64,000 nucleotides of DNA from assembly GCA_018398585.1 (NCBI GenBank), contig JAGTTD010000019.1, forward strand, positions 9,089,702 to 9,153,701, written 5' to 3'. The notes under the pieces are model-generated. The model did not search any database, was not told where the DNA came from, and saw only the letters and a list, made by a program, of their open reading frames with translations. Numbering within the stretch: the first letter of the stretch is position 1; every line of letters starts with the position of its first letter. Source of the stretch: Simmondsia chinensis. Taxonomy: Eukaryota > Streptophyta > Magnoliopsida > Caryophyllales > Simmondsiaceae. Positions 32,724-45,015 of this stretch are shown in pieces. The position numbers and the translations under genes are program-made.

Positions 32724-35700
32724 CACCAGGGGTCGAAACCCGATCTCAGAGGCAAACCAAGCTGCCCTAGCAAAAGGGCATAAAAATGTGATAAGTAGTT
32801 TCGACCTCATCATGACATCGGGGGCAAAGGGGAGGACTAGGGTACTCTTTTAGCTAAATTTGTATTCATGGGAAGGGCCTCAAATAACAATCTCCACAAA
32901 AATAACTGAATACGAGGTAAGACCAGGGCGTTCCATAAGCAACTCAGCACTATCTTCTCCGGTAAAGACGAAGAAGAGGCATGAAGTCTTCTATCCTCAC
33001 GGGCTCTCACGTAACTCCACTGGGCATAACCTTGCTTTACTCGATAAATACCTTACGAATCCCACTTCATAAAAGGCAATCATCAATAATTGGATCAGAA
33101 ATAGGGATGGTCTGGATAGATTCAACCAAATCTTTAGAAAAAAGACTATTGATTGCTCTAACATCCCACGCTCTAGCCTAAGGGTGGATTAATTCACTAA
33201 CCCGTAAGCCCCTAGCACTGGAAGAAGACGATGGAGAAACAGACCCTATATGCCCAGCGACCCACTCGTCTTCAAACACTCTAATTCGCTCGTCATTATT
33301 GACATTCCACATTAGACCTTTTTAAAGCATATTTCTACCCTCCATAAGGCTTCTCCAAAACCAAGATGGTCTAGAGCCCAAACGAGCTCCTAAGAAATCG
33401 CCACCTAGGAAGTAGAGACCTTTTAAGACTCGTACCCAGAACACCTTGGGGTTGCTCATAACCCTCCAAGCTTGATTCGCCAACATAGCTAAGTTCACCC
33501 CCTCCATATCTCTATAGCCCAGCCCACCAAACCCTTTAGCTTGGCCAATTCATTCCAACCCACCTAGTGAATATGCTTCTCGCCATCTAGCTTACCCCTC
33601 CACCCAAACTTAGTAAATATCCCGTTGATTTTTTAGCAATGGTTTAAGAAATTTTAAAATAGTGAAAACCATATTGAGGGATAGCTGAAAGAACGGCTTT
33701 GATAAGAATTTCACAGCTAGCGAAAGAGAGAGGAGAAGATTTCCAACCCAAAACTTTTCTTCTAACACGGTCCAAGAGGAAACCAAGGGCTTTCTACTTT
33801 TCGCGAACCCATAAGACTTGAAGACCCAGGTAATGATCGTCATCATTGAAAGAGCATGCCCCCCAATTTAGGCAAACACTCCCAGCTCCCTTCTCTATTG
33901 GTGTTGGCAGGAAAATAAGCTGAAAAGTTTCCACAATTAATAGTTTGACCTATTGCAGCACAAAAATGATGGTTAACATGCTTAACCTCCCTCACAACAT
34001 TAATATTAGCCTCACAAAACAACAAACAGTCATCCGCAAAGAAAAGTGAGATAACGGGGGAAATGCAGAAAGATGAAGAAAGGGTGCCATCTCCCATTCT
34101 CAACGGGTAGGTCGATAGACCTAGCGAAGATCTCCATTAACAGAATAAAAAGATAGGGGAATAAGAGGTCACCCTTCGTAAGCCCTCTAAATATAGGGAA
34201 AGATGGGAGCTTCTTCCCATTGGGCTAATGGAAACAGAACGAATACAAGCCATAATCCAAGTAATTAACCACGAATCAAACCCCATATAAGTGAGAAGTT
34301 TCTCCAAACACTTCCAATTAACTTGATCATAGGCCTTGGAGAGGTCAATTTTAATTGCCATCATTGCCACTTTCCCTTTCTTATTTCTATTCAAAGCATG
34401 GAAAGCTTCATGAGCTAAGATAATAATCTTAAATATGTCTACCAGAGAAAAATTCCCCTTGGGTGGGAGAAATGAGGAATGGAAGTAATGGTTTGAGCCT
34501 GTTAGTGATAATCTTGAAAATAATTTTGTGTAAGAAGCTGCATAACTAATTGGGCGAAAATGGGAAACATGTTCCAGAGATTGGTTCTTAGGGACAAGGA
34601 CAACATTAGTTTTGTTGAAAGATTTACAAATGGACCTGGACTCAAAAAAAAACGTAATGGACCCACACATATCAAGAGCAACAATGTACAAGTATTCTTC
34701 ATGGAAGATACTGGATACCCCATCCAGGCTGAGAGCTTTTAAACCCCCGAGCTGATCAATCGCTGATTTAATCTCAAAGACCGAGACAGTAGCCGAAGGA
34801 GTCCCATTAGCTTGCGCTGGAACAAGTTGCGAGCAGGAAGCCACAGCTTCATCAATACCCGATCCTGGCACTGTGACATAAACTGATCGAAAATGTTCAT
34901 TGATAACCTGATAATGCCTTTCTCATCATCAATCCATCTACCCTGATCATTTCGCAGCCTAGTGATACAACTAAGACATCTCCGAATTAACGTAGTAGCG
35001 TGAAAATAATTCATATTCGTGTCCCCATGTTTCAACCAATCAATTCTCGATCATTGCTTCCAATACTAGTCCTCCTTCTCCATAACTTTTTGAGCTTTGA
35101 ACGAAGATCATCCTCTTTGGTTCTGTCACATGAAAACTGGGCACGACTCTGAATTTCCATCAATCGGTCTGATATACAAGTGGCATCAGTGAGGAAGGCA
35201 CATTTGACTTTCTTGCTCCAGGCTGTGAGAATCCTGCGCCATTGATTAAGTTTATCACAAAGCCCATTCATAGCTCTCCTTTCTAAATTTGACCTCCAAT
35301 CAGAGCAAACCGTCTTTGCACAATCCCGATGCACCAACCATTTAGCCTCTAACCTGAATACATACTTCGATTTGACAAGCTTACCATGTCAAGATATAAG
35401 AAGGGAGGGATGATCAGACCTTGACGTCGGGAGGAGCTTAACCACAACCTGCTGGAAGAGGGCAACCCATGCGACGTTCACTGTTACTTTATCAATCTTC
35501 TCTTTTACATGTCTTAGCCATCTTGCTTATTGGACTAAGAATTCCTACAGCCCTTGGACTCTATCTCAATAAGGCTACATTCATCATAGAAATCATGGAG
35601 CCATTTTAATTGGGATAAAATAGCTGGGATATGGCCAAACTTATCCGAGCTTGACGCAATGGCATTGAAGTCCCCAACAATAGCAAACAGAGTCGCATCC

Positions 35701-36083
35701 CCTCTGTACACGTTGCTCATAGACTTTCAGAACTCCCTTCTCCTACTCTAATTCGGCTCCCCATGAACGAAAACCTGAAGTCATCGTTTTTTAGACTGAA
35801 TCTCCTCAATCCACCTAATGATAAATATAGTGCACTGATGAGTAACATGGACCTCAAACGCATCATTCCAACGTAATGCAAGTCCACCTCCAATTCCCAC
35901 GAGCAACAAAAAAACTATTAACAAAGTTTTAGCTATCCACTGGCTTCCTCATCCTTTCTTGTTTTTACTCTATTTCCATAAGAAAAAGAATGTTCGGCCT
36001 ATACTGACGAGAGAGCTCCTTAAGATTTCAAACTGTCCAGGCTTGGCCACAGCTCTAATAGTTCCAACAAAGAAGACTCATAA
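32724..36083 (-). pseudogene. L1-type LINE ORF2 remnant (endonuclease and RT)
   Basis: On the minus strand the endonuclease begins near 36083 (MSLLCWN) and includes FAIVGDFNAI near 35690-35660. RT motifs follow: FRPIS (about 34550), IKIDLSKAYDQVNW (about 34360-34315) and FADDCLLF (34050-34020), the intact catalytic Asp pair. A zf-RVT-like CPRCHDEVETTYHIF lies near 32820-32775. Frameshifts and stops are frequent. The protein stops at 32724, where Copia C was inserted, and its RNase H-like end resumes at 21008-20557. The LINE's 5' end sits directly against Copia A RT sequence (36078), so it was itself inserted in Copia A. Confidence 0.88.
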
Positions 36084-37560
36084 CTAATATTCCTCATCAT
36101 ATTGGTGCTCGATATACAGGCCGAGAAAAAATTTTACCTTTTGGAGATCTTTTATCTTGAATTCTTTACTTAGGTGCGTAAGACCTTCTTCAGGCTCTTT
36201 AGAAGTCATGATTATGTTAACATATCCCTCTTTTAGTAGATATGTACTAAGGCGATTGTATCACATTCGCCTGGACTGTTTTAATCCGTGCAAAAATCTT
36301 TTTAATTTGATTGAATATAGTTCCCACGATTTTGAATTATATACTTTCAGCATATTTGGTCCTTCAGATATTTTCATTATCAAATAATTCATACAAGAAC
36401 CTACTACCACATTCATGAGAGGCATATGAAGACAACCAGACTACTTGCATCCATTACTTGTATTGGGCTACAAATTGTGCTTTATATCTAATGACCTCAT
36501 TCTTTCCGTACAAATACTAATGAGTAGCCTATAAGTTTTCCATTCTCAAGGTTTAGGACTACAAATCCAAGAACTACACATTATTAATTCTACTTGAATT
36601 GCATCTTCCTATTTCAAGCAATCATTTATTCTTGGCATTCTTGAACCAAGTGCTATTCAAGATTTTTAATTTCTTTCATCAGATCAGTAACTATTGTGCA
36701 TATAAATTTGATCAATGGTAGCCTCATTTTGGTTCTATCATATCTCACACTTTATCGAGATCTCTTTATCATCAAAATTTTCACTACTTTCAATAGTTTT
36801 GGGTACCTGATAATTTTAAAGAATTTTATTTATATTTCCTCCTTATTTTTATATTATTAGCTCTGCAAAGTTTATTTCTTCAGAAGTTTCATAATAGAAA
36901 GGACCAATCTTTTTTTTTCTTGCTCCTTTTTCTTTCTTAGACTTAAATATTTGGATGTATTTGTAAATGTGTTAAAACATTGCTCGATTGGTATATTAAC
37001 TCGAGTAGAAGTATCTATAGTAGGGACATATGATTTGGTCACCTTCTTTGGATCAGTGAATACATCTAACCATTGATTTCTAACGTTTTACAAGTAATCA
37101 ATTTTCTGAACTTCTGTTTTACATTGATTTTAATGATGCATTCTTTATAAATTCTTGTTTTTTTAACTTTCGCTTTTCTCCTCCTTATTCTTGAAACCTT
37201 GTTTCATCAAATTTATAATAAGCAAACTTTGTTGTAAAATATTTCCAGTTAATAACTCAAGATATTAAATTCAAATCTGGCATGAATTCTAAGTCCCTTG
37301 TTCGGACCCATCTTTTGCAATGAGTTGGAGTAATTGGACATACACTGTGTAACCCAAAAGTTTATAACTGGAATATATATAGGCCTTGTCCAGATACAAG
37401 TTGTAATAGTGAGTATACATGATAATAAGTTGGTTTAATACAAATTAGTGCAACAACATATATTACAACATGTACCCACATAAAATAAGGCAAGAGTCAT
37501 GGTCTAGCAATTAGCAGCAGGTGTATAATCAAAAATTCTGCAACACCATTTTACGTAAGG
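36078..37560 (-). pseudogene. Copia A integrase C-terminus and RT
   Basis: On the minus strand from 37555, frames shift often but read in Copia order: LLLIARP (about 37530), LICIKPTYYHVYS (37450), LLQLVSGQG, then EVQKIDYL and DVFTDPKKVTKSYVPTID (37130-37020), then RT words VIRYKAQFVAQ (36510), YLLKEGYVN (36240) and FKIKDLQKVKFFLGLYIEH (36155-36100). A deletion removes the part with the YVDD box. The 3' side is cut by the LINE at 36083, and pol resumes at 20530. The upstream parts lie beyond the Tat-like element, at 55867 and 61031. Confidence 0.75.
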
Positions 37561-37569
37561 AAGGGGTTT

Positions 37570-38291
37570 TTTTGGTGTACAGGCGGACGTGTAAGGTAGG
37601 ATAAGTTAAACTCAAGATTTTATGGAGAGATCACCAAGATTCCCTTCTCCCCTCTTTTTTGTGGTGGTTTTATCTTTGTTTGTCCTCCCCTTTATAAGAA
37701 ATCCTTCTTACATTTGAAGTTTGTACGGTGAAGGGAGATAGGGACAAGTGTCCTTCCTTCTTTAAGGAAATAAAATTGAGTCAATGCTTCTCCCATGAAA
37801 TAGTAAGCTTGTCAAGTGTTTGGGAGATTGGTGTGCTGTTTAAAAGATAGATAATTTAGGGGCAACAAGGTGAGCATTTTATGCGGCAGGCAAGTTGGGA
37901 GTATCAAAGTGGGTATTTTAGAGGGTAGCATGTTAGAGGTACTGGGGTAAGCGCCTTGTAGTCAAACAAGTAGGCGTTTTGTAGATGACTTACCCATGGC
38001 GTGGCTTACCACTTCTCTGCTCACCTGCCATGTCCTTACCCACCGTGTTTATACTTACCTTTCTAGTGCTACTTACCTGCTTACCTGCCGTGTCTTACCC
38101 ACCGTGTAGCTTACCTGTCGTGCCCATACTTACCTTTCTAGTGTTACCTACTTGCCAAATGTTTATTTGTTTCAAAACGGTATAACTATAAATAGTATGT
38201 GGCTCATAATATGGTCAATTGTAATCTCAATTGACATATAATAATTATTAAATTATTTGGAATGTAAAATACTCGTGCGTTATCACATTAC
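37570..38291. other. Unassigned LTR-like segment with GGTAAG-type repeats
   Basis: The segment separates Copia A integrase from the Tat-like element. On the minus strand it contains a promoter-like TTATAAAGGGGAGG (about 37700-37687). A block of short repeats with GGTAAG, CACGGTGGGTAAG and CGGCAGGTAAG words (about 37985-38155) lies upstream of that box, the layout of the Tat-like LTR. On the plus strand there is also a TATAAATAGTATG near 38188. No ends or coding frames could be fixed. A solo LTR of a related family is the best guess. Confidence 0.35.
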
Positions 38292-38296
38292 ATAAT

Positions 38297-38606
38297 TGTT
38301 TCGGGGTTTTTTGGTTTGGTTCGAAGAGGGGGAACTAGGGTCAAGTCCCTTCCTTCATGCTCTATGATTCATTTCATATTTATAGGGGGTGGGAAGTGCT
38401 TAAGATGGATGCTATTAGATGAGAAGGGTGGTGTTGGTATAGGGACGGTATGGGTAGAGGGGCGGTATTGGTGAAGAGGCGGTACGGGTAGAGGGACGGT
38501 AATGGTGAAGGGGCAGTATGGACGAGGGGCGGTATGAGTGAAGGAGCGGTAGTATTTTGATGTTACCTCTACTGTCTTCTAGAATGGGCTATTTTTGTAG
38601 TTATCA
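38297..38606 (-). mobile_element. 3' LTR of the Tat-like element
   Basis: A 310-bp LTR reading TGATAACTAC to CCCGAAACA on the minus strand. It contains a GGCGGTAT/GGACGGTA minisatellite (about 38430-38550) and a TATAAATATG promoter box. It is shorter than its partner (344 bp) mainly because of fewer minisatellite units. Confidence 0.85.
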
Positions 38607-38655
38607 ATTAGTCCCCCACTTTAGGGCCAAAGTGCCTTTGGGTTCAAAGTGTTTA

Positions 38656-38665
38656 CTATAAATAC
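38656..38665 (+). promoter_or_regulatory. Antisense TATA box driving the F-box-like gene
   Basis: CTATAAATAC lies 50 bp inward of the 3' LTR and 105 bp upstream of the F-box-like start codon at 38770, on the strand opposite to gag. The same decamer at the same distance from an LTR occurs at 25-34 (minus strand), which supports function. Confidence 0.55.
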
Positions 38666-38769
38666 CTCTCATAGCCTTGTCATTTTCTTCATCATTGACT
38701 CTGGCTCTTCCAAGTTTTCTTGTGTCAAAGTTATCTTATATTCAAGTTTTTTTGTATTCAAGTTTTCTT

Positions 38770-39915
38770 ATGGAGGATGTTACTCGTGAAATCATGTCTT
38801 TGCTTCCGGCCAAATCGCTTTTAAGACTTTCTTGTGCGTCTTCTGAGTTCTATAGCTTACTTTCTAATTATGACTTTAATGAAAAATAATCTTTTAATAC
38901 TCTTAGTCGTTGTGCGGATGGGTTTTTCTTGCAACTGGAAAGTGACTCTTCTCGTGATAATCTGGAAGTGTTTTCATCTTCAGGAGACTTTGCTCTTGTT
39001 ATGCTGCCTGAAGTGCTTGAGACGTTAAGCGATAACGTTCGTGTTATTTGCGTTCAAGGTGGCTTGGTGTTATGACGGGACTACAACATTTCGCAGTTGT
39101 TTGTTTGTAATCTTGCTTTAGGTGTACGCTAGTTAGTGGCGTTACTTGAGGATATTTCAGTGAGTTGCCTAGACTCTCCTCTTAACTTAGTTTTTTGGGT
39201 GTTTTGATACTGCTCCGCATTTTGGGTTTTATCTTTTTCTTATGGTGATGGATTTGAGCCATCCTTACTATGGCCCATGACCCAGTGAGTATCAAATGTA
39301 CTTTTGGAAAGGTGAATGGAATCTTTGGGGGACCCTTGATGTGGGTCCCTGAAATATTTCATTTATAGATCATGTTTGTTCAAATGGGGAGCTTTTCTTT
39401 TTGTCTGATTGGAGTCACTACTTAGCGGGTGCTCATAACCGCCCTTACCTAGTTCGTTGGGATACTAGAACCTGATTTTCATGCAGAATGATCTTCCCAG
39501 ATGCGGTTTGTGATGATCTGACCTCTTGCCGGGATGCCAAAATTTCTAAGTGGTGGGATGTATCAACAGATTCGCCTAATTTATGTCTAATCACTCTCTG
39601 AAGTCCTATTTTTATAGTTTGGACTTTTGTCTGACGTGGAGGATCCTTCCTCTTGGCTGAAGCGGTATCGGTTGTACATCCGACTGCCCTGGTTCGGTGG
39701 TAGATGGGACCCGTTCATTACAAGCTTTGTGGTATCCCAAGAGCACTTGGCGTTTACCGCACATAATCAGGTGCACTCTTCGTGGTGACCTTCGTGGCCG
39801 TATATCTTTTTTGGGGCACTATGGGGGTGAATTCCAAACTCAATTATTTTCATATTCTGGATCCTTGTTTCGCTGTGGAGATGATCCTTTGGTGCCTTAT
39901 GCTCCTTTTGGGTAG
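38770..39915 (+). pseudogene. F-box-like gene carried antisense in the Tat-like element
   Basis: The product begins MEDVTREIMSLLPAKSLLRL and continues with a small-residue stretch and SLLSNYDF, a good match to the ~40-residue F-box that binds the SKP1 subunit of SCF ubiquitin ligases. After a stop at 38887 the frame continues with ADGFFLQLESDSSRD, LVMLPEVLETL, and later blocks resembling F-box-associated domains: FVCNLALGVR near 39105, HPYYG near 39265, YFWKGEWNLWGTLD near 39300, PYLVRWDTRT near 39445, and a final segment to 39915. At least eight stops or frameshifts are needed to read it, so it is a pseudogene. It has its own TATA box and lies beside the 3' LTR, opposite to gag. The F-box part is clear; the downstream domain assignment is tentative. 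Confidence 0.65.
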
Positions 39916-40144
39916 ATTTTTATAGTTTTAGTTATCTTTTTGTGTATTATTATCTTCGGGATGTAAACGCTTTTGGGGGTTTTTGCTATGATTGTAATTA
40001 ATAGCCCCGCTTTGTAGGCTAACTTCTTATAAGGCTACGCTTTATGTTGTTCGTTTGTGTATTTAATGCCAAACAAGTACGCGTTATCGTGTGCTCTTAT
40101 TCTGTTTTAGTCTTTATGTTGTTTCATGCATTTCTTATGGACCA

Positions 40145-40259
40145 AAACAAACGCCAGCCCCCAGGCGTTAGATGGGGGCATAGATAACCGCGGGCTTTCA
40201 CATTAGGTGAAAGTTTACTACGTCCGAGTACTTCGTGCTCCCATTTTATTTGGAGCAAA
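40145..40259. repeat. First unit of a 110-bp tandem array (left of a Gypsy insertion)
   Basis: One unit with the words AACGCCAGCCCCC, ATAACCGCGGGCTTTCAC, GTACTTCGTGCTCCCATT and TTGGAGCAAA. The array resumes at 45394 after the inserted Gypsy element, whose duplicated target (GACAA/AACAA) lies within the repeat. Confidence 0.85.
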
Positions 40260-40264
40260 GACAA

Positions 40265-40529
40265 TGTCATGACCGGGATAGTTCTTATAGCAAGTTATAG
40301 TTGGCTAAATGTAATTGAATAAGTTGTGATGTTATACTTGTTAGTACTTGTGAGTTGTGCTTGTACTTAGCTAATACATAGTATAAATATGATACTTAGC
40401 TTGTAAGAAGGGATATACAAAAGAAATATACACTCTCTTCTTCTATTTCCTCATCTTATTTCCCTCCTTCCCTCATCTCAAACTCTCAATTACTTAGTTA
40501 TAATTCAGGATTGATCCTAAATTATAACA
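40265..40529 (+). mobile_element. 5' LTR of Gypsy D
   Basis: A 265-bp LTR from TGTCATGACC to TTATAACA. A promoter-like AGTATAAATATGATAC lies at about 40380. It is very similar to 45113-45393, which has a 16-bp insertion in the pyrimidine-rich part (ATCTTAATCTTCTTCT near 45294). Confidence 0.9.
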
Positions 40530-40732
40530 ATTGGTATCAGAGCTTTGCATTAGCTTCTGTTGATCTGGCCAGGAGGAGAAGATCAGCTCAGATGGCCGGA
40601 GTGACAACCATAGCTGGTGCTACTGTCGCTGCAGCAGCCGCAACTGCTGCTAATCGTAGTTATGCTGCAGCTGTGAGTACTAACTCGCATCCTGCAGGTG
40701 AGATCAATCAGTTTGAGCAACTGCAAATCTAA

Positions 40733-41674
40733 ATGCAGGAAATGTTTACGACATTGCAGCTAAACCAAGATCAGAAGATCGCTGAGAGGTTGGAGCAACA
40801 CTCTCAGCAACTGGAAGCTCGAATTCAAGGTTTACAGCAACAATTTTATCGTCAACAGATACCGGTTGGAGCAGGGTTGCTTTCTCTTGTTCGCCAACCC
40901 GATAGACCACCAGATCCTGTTTCTTCTCAGTCAACTAGATCCAATGAACAAGGATCGATAACAGCTAGGACACTGGCACCTAGACAACCTCGCGTGGAGC
41001 TAGACACATTTGATGGAAAGAATCCACAATCTTGGATCGGAAGGTGCAAAAGGTACTTTAAATTTTATCACACTGATGAACTGGAGAAGGTTAAACTAGC
41101 TGCAGTTTATTTACTAGGTCATCATGAGACCTGGTATTATAGCTTGATCCGTAGTTGTCCTGATTTATCTTGGGATGATTTTGTGAATGAGTTCTGTGAA
41201 AGATATGGAGAGGAGGATCCGGAAGAGGTAATTGATCACTTCAATAAGTTAGTTCAAACCTCATCTGTGAAGGATTATATGACCAAGTTTGAGAAATTGC
41301 GTGCTAGGATGCTATCTGTGTGCCCGGGAGCTCATGAATCCTATTACATCTCTAGCTTTACTAGTGGCCTTAAACCAAGAATCAAGAACTTGGTCAAGGC
41401 CTTAAAACCTGTATCCTTGTCCCAAGCCTTTACTAAGGCTAAATTGATGGAGGCAACTGTTTTATCCAGCCCTGATGTTCCTAGAACAAGATCTGTGCCT
41501 GGGTTAAATTTGCAACAGGGTCCTTCTGGTTCTACAGCTAATCCTGCTGGTAATGAGGACAGGAAAAATCAGAGGCTGTGCTTTCGTTGTAATCAGAAAT
41601 ACTTTTATGGACAGAGGTGTAATCCCAAGCATCTGATGGCTATGTCAGGAATGGAATTTGGTGAGTTAGACTGA
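40733..41674 (+). CDS. Gag of Gypsy D
   Basis: An open frame of 313 codons. A glutamine-rich coiled-coil-like N-terminus (QHSQQLEARIQGLQQQF) is followed by the Gypsy capsid region (FDGKNPQSWIGRCKRYF, then WDDFVNEFCERYG) and a C-terminal knuckle CFRCNQKYFYGQRCNPKH. The usual His of the zinc knuckle is replaced by Gln, which may weaken RNA binding. The frame is open upstream from 40511 apart from the stop just before this ATG, so the true start may be at 40591 (MAGVTTIAGA). Gag packages the element's RNA in cytoplasmic particles. It ends at a stop at about 41672; protease follows in another frame. Confidence 0.8.
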   Translation: MQEMFTTLQLNQDQKIAERLEQHSQQLEARIQGLQQQFYRQQIPVGAGLLSLVRQPDRPPDPVSSQSTRSNEQGSITARTLAPRQPRVELDTFDGKNPQSWIGRCKRYFKFYHTDELEKVKLAAVYLLGHHETWYYSLIRSCPDLSWDDFVNEFCERYGEEDPEEVIDHFNKLVQTSSVKDYMTKFEKLRARMLSVCPGAHESYYISSFTSGLKPRIKNLVKALKPVSLSQAFTKAKLMEATVLSSPDVPRTRSVPGLNLQQGPSGSTANPAGNEDRKNQRLCFRCNQKYFYGQRCNPKHLMAMSGMEFGELD

Positions 41675-41689
41675 ACAACAGTGGGAGGA

Positions 41690-42420
41690 TGAGATTGGGG
41701 ATGGAGATCTTGATGAGATGGAGATTTCTGTTTGTGCAGTCACGGGAAATGGTTCCCACAACACCATCCGGATCAAGGTTGAAGCTGGATAAAAGCAATT
41801 ATTGATCTTGATCGATAGTGGCAGTACACACAGCTTTGTTGATCCGAAAATTGTGAAGGCTAAGGGGCATGAGATGATCAAGACTAGCCCCCTAGTTTTT
41901 ACCATAGCTGATGGCAATTCCATGATCACTCAAATGAAACGTTGGGAATTCAAATGGTGTATGCAGGGACACACATTTGGGTACAATTTCAGAGTACTCA
42001 AGCTTGGGGGTTGTGACATGGTTTTGGGTGTGGATTAGATGAAGACGATCAACCCTTTAGTGCTCGATTTTGCACAGCTTTCAGTCTCTTTTGATATAAA
42101 GGGAAAGCGAGTGGTGTTACAAGGAATCATGGAGAAAGGAAGCTTGCAGCTCATGAAAGTAAGTAAGCTCGAGAAATTGCTGAGAAAAGAAGGGTGTCAG
42201 TGGATAGGTTAACTTAATGCTATCTCTACAGAACCTGCAACAGCTTCAGAGGTTCGAGACCCCCAAATTGAGACATTGTTGTTAGAGTTCAAGGATATAT
42301 TTTCTATGCCCACAGCACTGCCTCCTCGGAGGGCTCTAGAACATACTATTCCCTTAAAGGCTCAATCAGACCCTGTAAACCTAAGGCCTTACAAGTATCC
42401 CCATTCATAGAAGAACGAAA
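41690..42420 (+). pseudogene. Protease region of Gypsy D
   Basis: The aspartic protease active site LIDSGSTHSFVD is intact at about 41805-41840, followed by VFTIADGNSM and a GCDMVLGVD block. A stop at 42036-42038 takes the place of the Trp normally found there, and a further stop near 42208 also replaces Trp. Both fit G-to-A decay. Protease would cut the polyprotein into its parts. Confidence 0.8.
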
Positions 42421-42425
42421 TTGAA

Positions 42426-45015
42426 GTGCAGGTGGAAACATTGTTGAAATCCAAGTTATTAAGGCATAGTTATATCCCATTTGCTTCTCCAGTGATCCTT
42501 GTGAAGAAGAAGGATGGAATTGCTAGTAAGTGTGTGGACTACATGCATCTGAACTCTCTCACAGTGAAGGACAAGTTTCCCATACCTATCATTGATGATT
42601 TACTTGATGAACTAAAAGGGTCTCAATACTATTCAAAGTTAGATTTGAGACAAAGCTATCATCAAATTCGTGTGAGGGATGAAGACATTCCCAAAACTGC
42701 TTTCAGGACTCACCATGGTCACTATGAGTTCGTAGTCATGCCTTTTGGTTTGACAAATGCTCCAGCGACCTTTCAAGCAGTGATGAATTGGGTGTTTAAG
42801 AAGCAGCTGAGGAGGTTCGTGTTAGTCCATTTTTATGACATTTTGGTGTACAGCTCTTCCTTAGATGCTCACATCAGTCATTTGAGACAGGTCTTTACCA
42901 TATTACGACAGAATAAGCTATTTGCCAAGCTTGCAAACTATTCATTTGCTCAAACCCGAGTCAAATACCTGGGGCACATTGTGTCCAAGGAAGGAGCAGC
43001 TACTGATCCCAACAAGATGCAATCTATGAGAGACTGGCCTACTCCCAAAACATCAAACAATTGAGGGGATTCTTAGGCCTAACAGGTTACTACAGAAAAT
43101 TCATAGCAGGCTATGGAATTCTAGCTAAACCTCTTACCAATTTGCTGCAGAAAGATGCTTTTGAATGGTCTGGAGAAGCTCAAGATGCTTTAGAAAGGCT
43201 CAAGAGAGCCATGTGTTTAGCCCCAATGCTTGTCATGCTTGATTTTGAGCATCCCTTTACCTTAGAAACTGATGCTAGCAGCTCTGGCATTGGTGCAGTT
43301 CTCTCACAACACGGCAAGCCCATTGCTTTTATCAGTCAGGGGCTGAGTCCAAGACATCAACAGGTCTCCATATATGAGAAGGAGTATTTTGCCATTCTGT
43401 TAGCTATAAAGAAATGGAGGCATTACATGGACGGATACCATTTCATCATCAGAACAGATCACCAGAGCCTCAAACACCTCCTTGAGCAGAAAATCACCAC
43501 TAGGGTACAGAAGAGGGGGCTCTTAAGGATGCTAGGCCTCAGTTATTCTATTGAATACCGCAAGGGAAGGGAAAATATGGCAGCAGATGCTCTTTCTCGC
43601 AGATCAGGAGCAGAAATGGAAGGCTCTTGTGCAGCCATCTCTTATGTTCTTCCAGCTTGGATGGAGGAGATTTACAAAAGTTATGTAGGAGATAAATTTG
43701 CCTCTGATTGCATTACAGCCTATGCCGTCAATTCTCCTTCTAAAACATCTGATGACATATCAGTATTGAATGGCATTGTGAAATTAAAGGAAGAATTTAT
43801 GTGGGCACAGCTACAAATTTGAGAAGACAAATCATATTGACCTTTCATTCTTCAGCTTGGGGTAGTCATTCAGGTATAGATGGCACTTATAAAAGGCTCA
43901 AACAATATTTCAGCTGGTTAGGAATGAAGAAGGCTGTGGAAGCTTTAGTTCAGGGCTGTGATGTTTGCCAAAGAACAAAGTCAGAACGTGTGCAGTACCC
44001 TGGCTTGTTACAACCTCTCCCAATTCCTAATGGGACGTGGCAAGACATAAGCATGGATTTTGTGGAAGGATTGCCTAAATCTGATGGGAAGGAGATTATA
44101 TGGGTTGTGGTGGATCGATTCACCAAATTCAGCCACTTTGTAGCTCTGAATCATCCCATATCTGTTGAGAAGCAGGCCAAGGTGTTCTTGGATAACATCT
44201 ACAAGCTACATGGATTGCCCCAATCCATCACATCTGATCGTGACAGAATATTTACCAGTCAGTTTTGGCAAGAACTCTTCTTGTTGATGGGTTCGACTTT
44301 GGCTCTCAACTCTTCATATCACCCTCAATCTGATGGTCAGACTGAAAGGGTGAATCGGTGCATGGAGCAATACTTGTGCAGCATGACTTATACTTATCCA
44401 AAGCATTGGGTGAGATGGCTAGCTCTGGCAGAATACTGGTACAACACCCATTTCCATTCTTCCATTGGCACCACGCCCTTTCAAGCCCTCTATGGTTATG
44501 ATCCACCTGCTCCCATGGTGTTACAAGGGATGACATCTCACGTTTCAGAAGTAAACGATCTCATTTCTCAGAGGAAACAGCTTCTGCTGCAACTGAAGGA
44601 CAATTTGCAGAGGACTCAGTCACGCATGAAGTTTTATGCTGATAGGAACATAACTAAAAGATCTTTTCTGGTTGGGGACATGGTTTACCTCAAGCTTCAA
44701 CCTTATAGACAATCTTCTGTGGCCATAAGGAAAAATGTCAAATTGGGAGCTCGCTTCTTTCGTCCTTACAAGGTTTTGGAAAGAACTGGGAAGGTGGCTT
44801 ACAAGTTGGATCGACCTGCTTCATCCTCCATTCATCCTGTTTTTCAAGTTTCTCTCCTTAAGAAACACAAGATTGAAGACAAAAGCTCCAAGGAACCCCC
44901 TGCAATTCACAATGATGGCTCTCTAGTCCAGGGTCCTGCAGCTGTTCTTGGGTCCAGATTGGGGCATACTAATGGAAAGAAGCGTCAAGTGTGCTGGTTC
45001 AATGGGCTAATCTGA
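42426..45015 (+). pseudogene. RT, RNase H and integrase of Gypsy D
   Basis: RT (42470-42990) has KKDGIASKCVDY, YSKLDLRQSYHQIRV and MPFGLTNAPATFQ. The catalytic box reads FYDI instead of YVDD/YFDD, so one catalytic Asp is lost. A one-base shift near 43055 moves the frame into RNase H (43060-43600), with FTLETDASSSGIGAVLSQ and RTDHQSLKHLL. A second shift near 43800 leads to integrase (43810-45015), with the H..H/CDVC zinc finger, the Asp-Asp-Glu core residues in DISMDF, SDRDRIFTS and DGQTERVN, and a chromodomain-like tail (VLVQWANLSP) reached only after another shift near 45000. Most domains look intact, but the shifts and FYDI box make it inactive. Confidence 0.85.
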
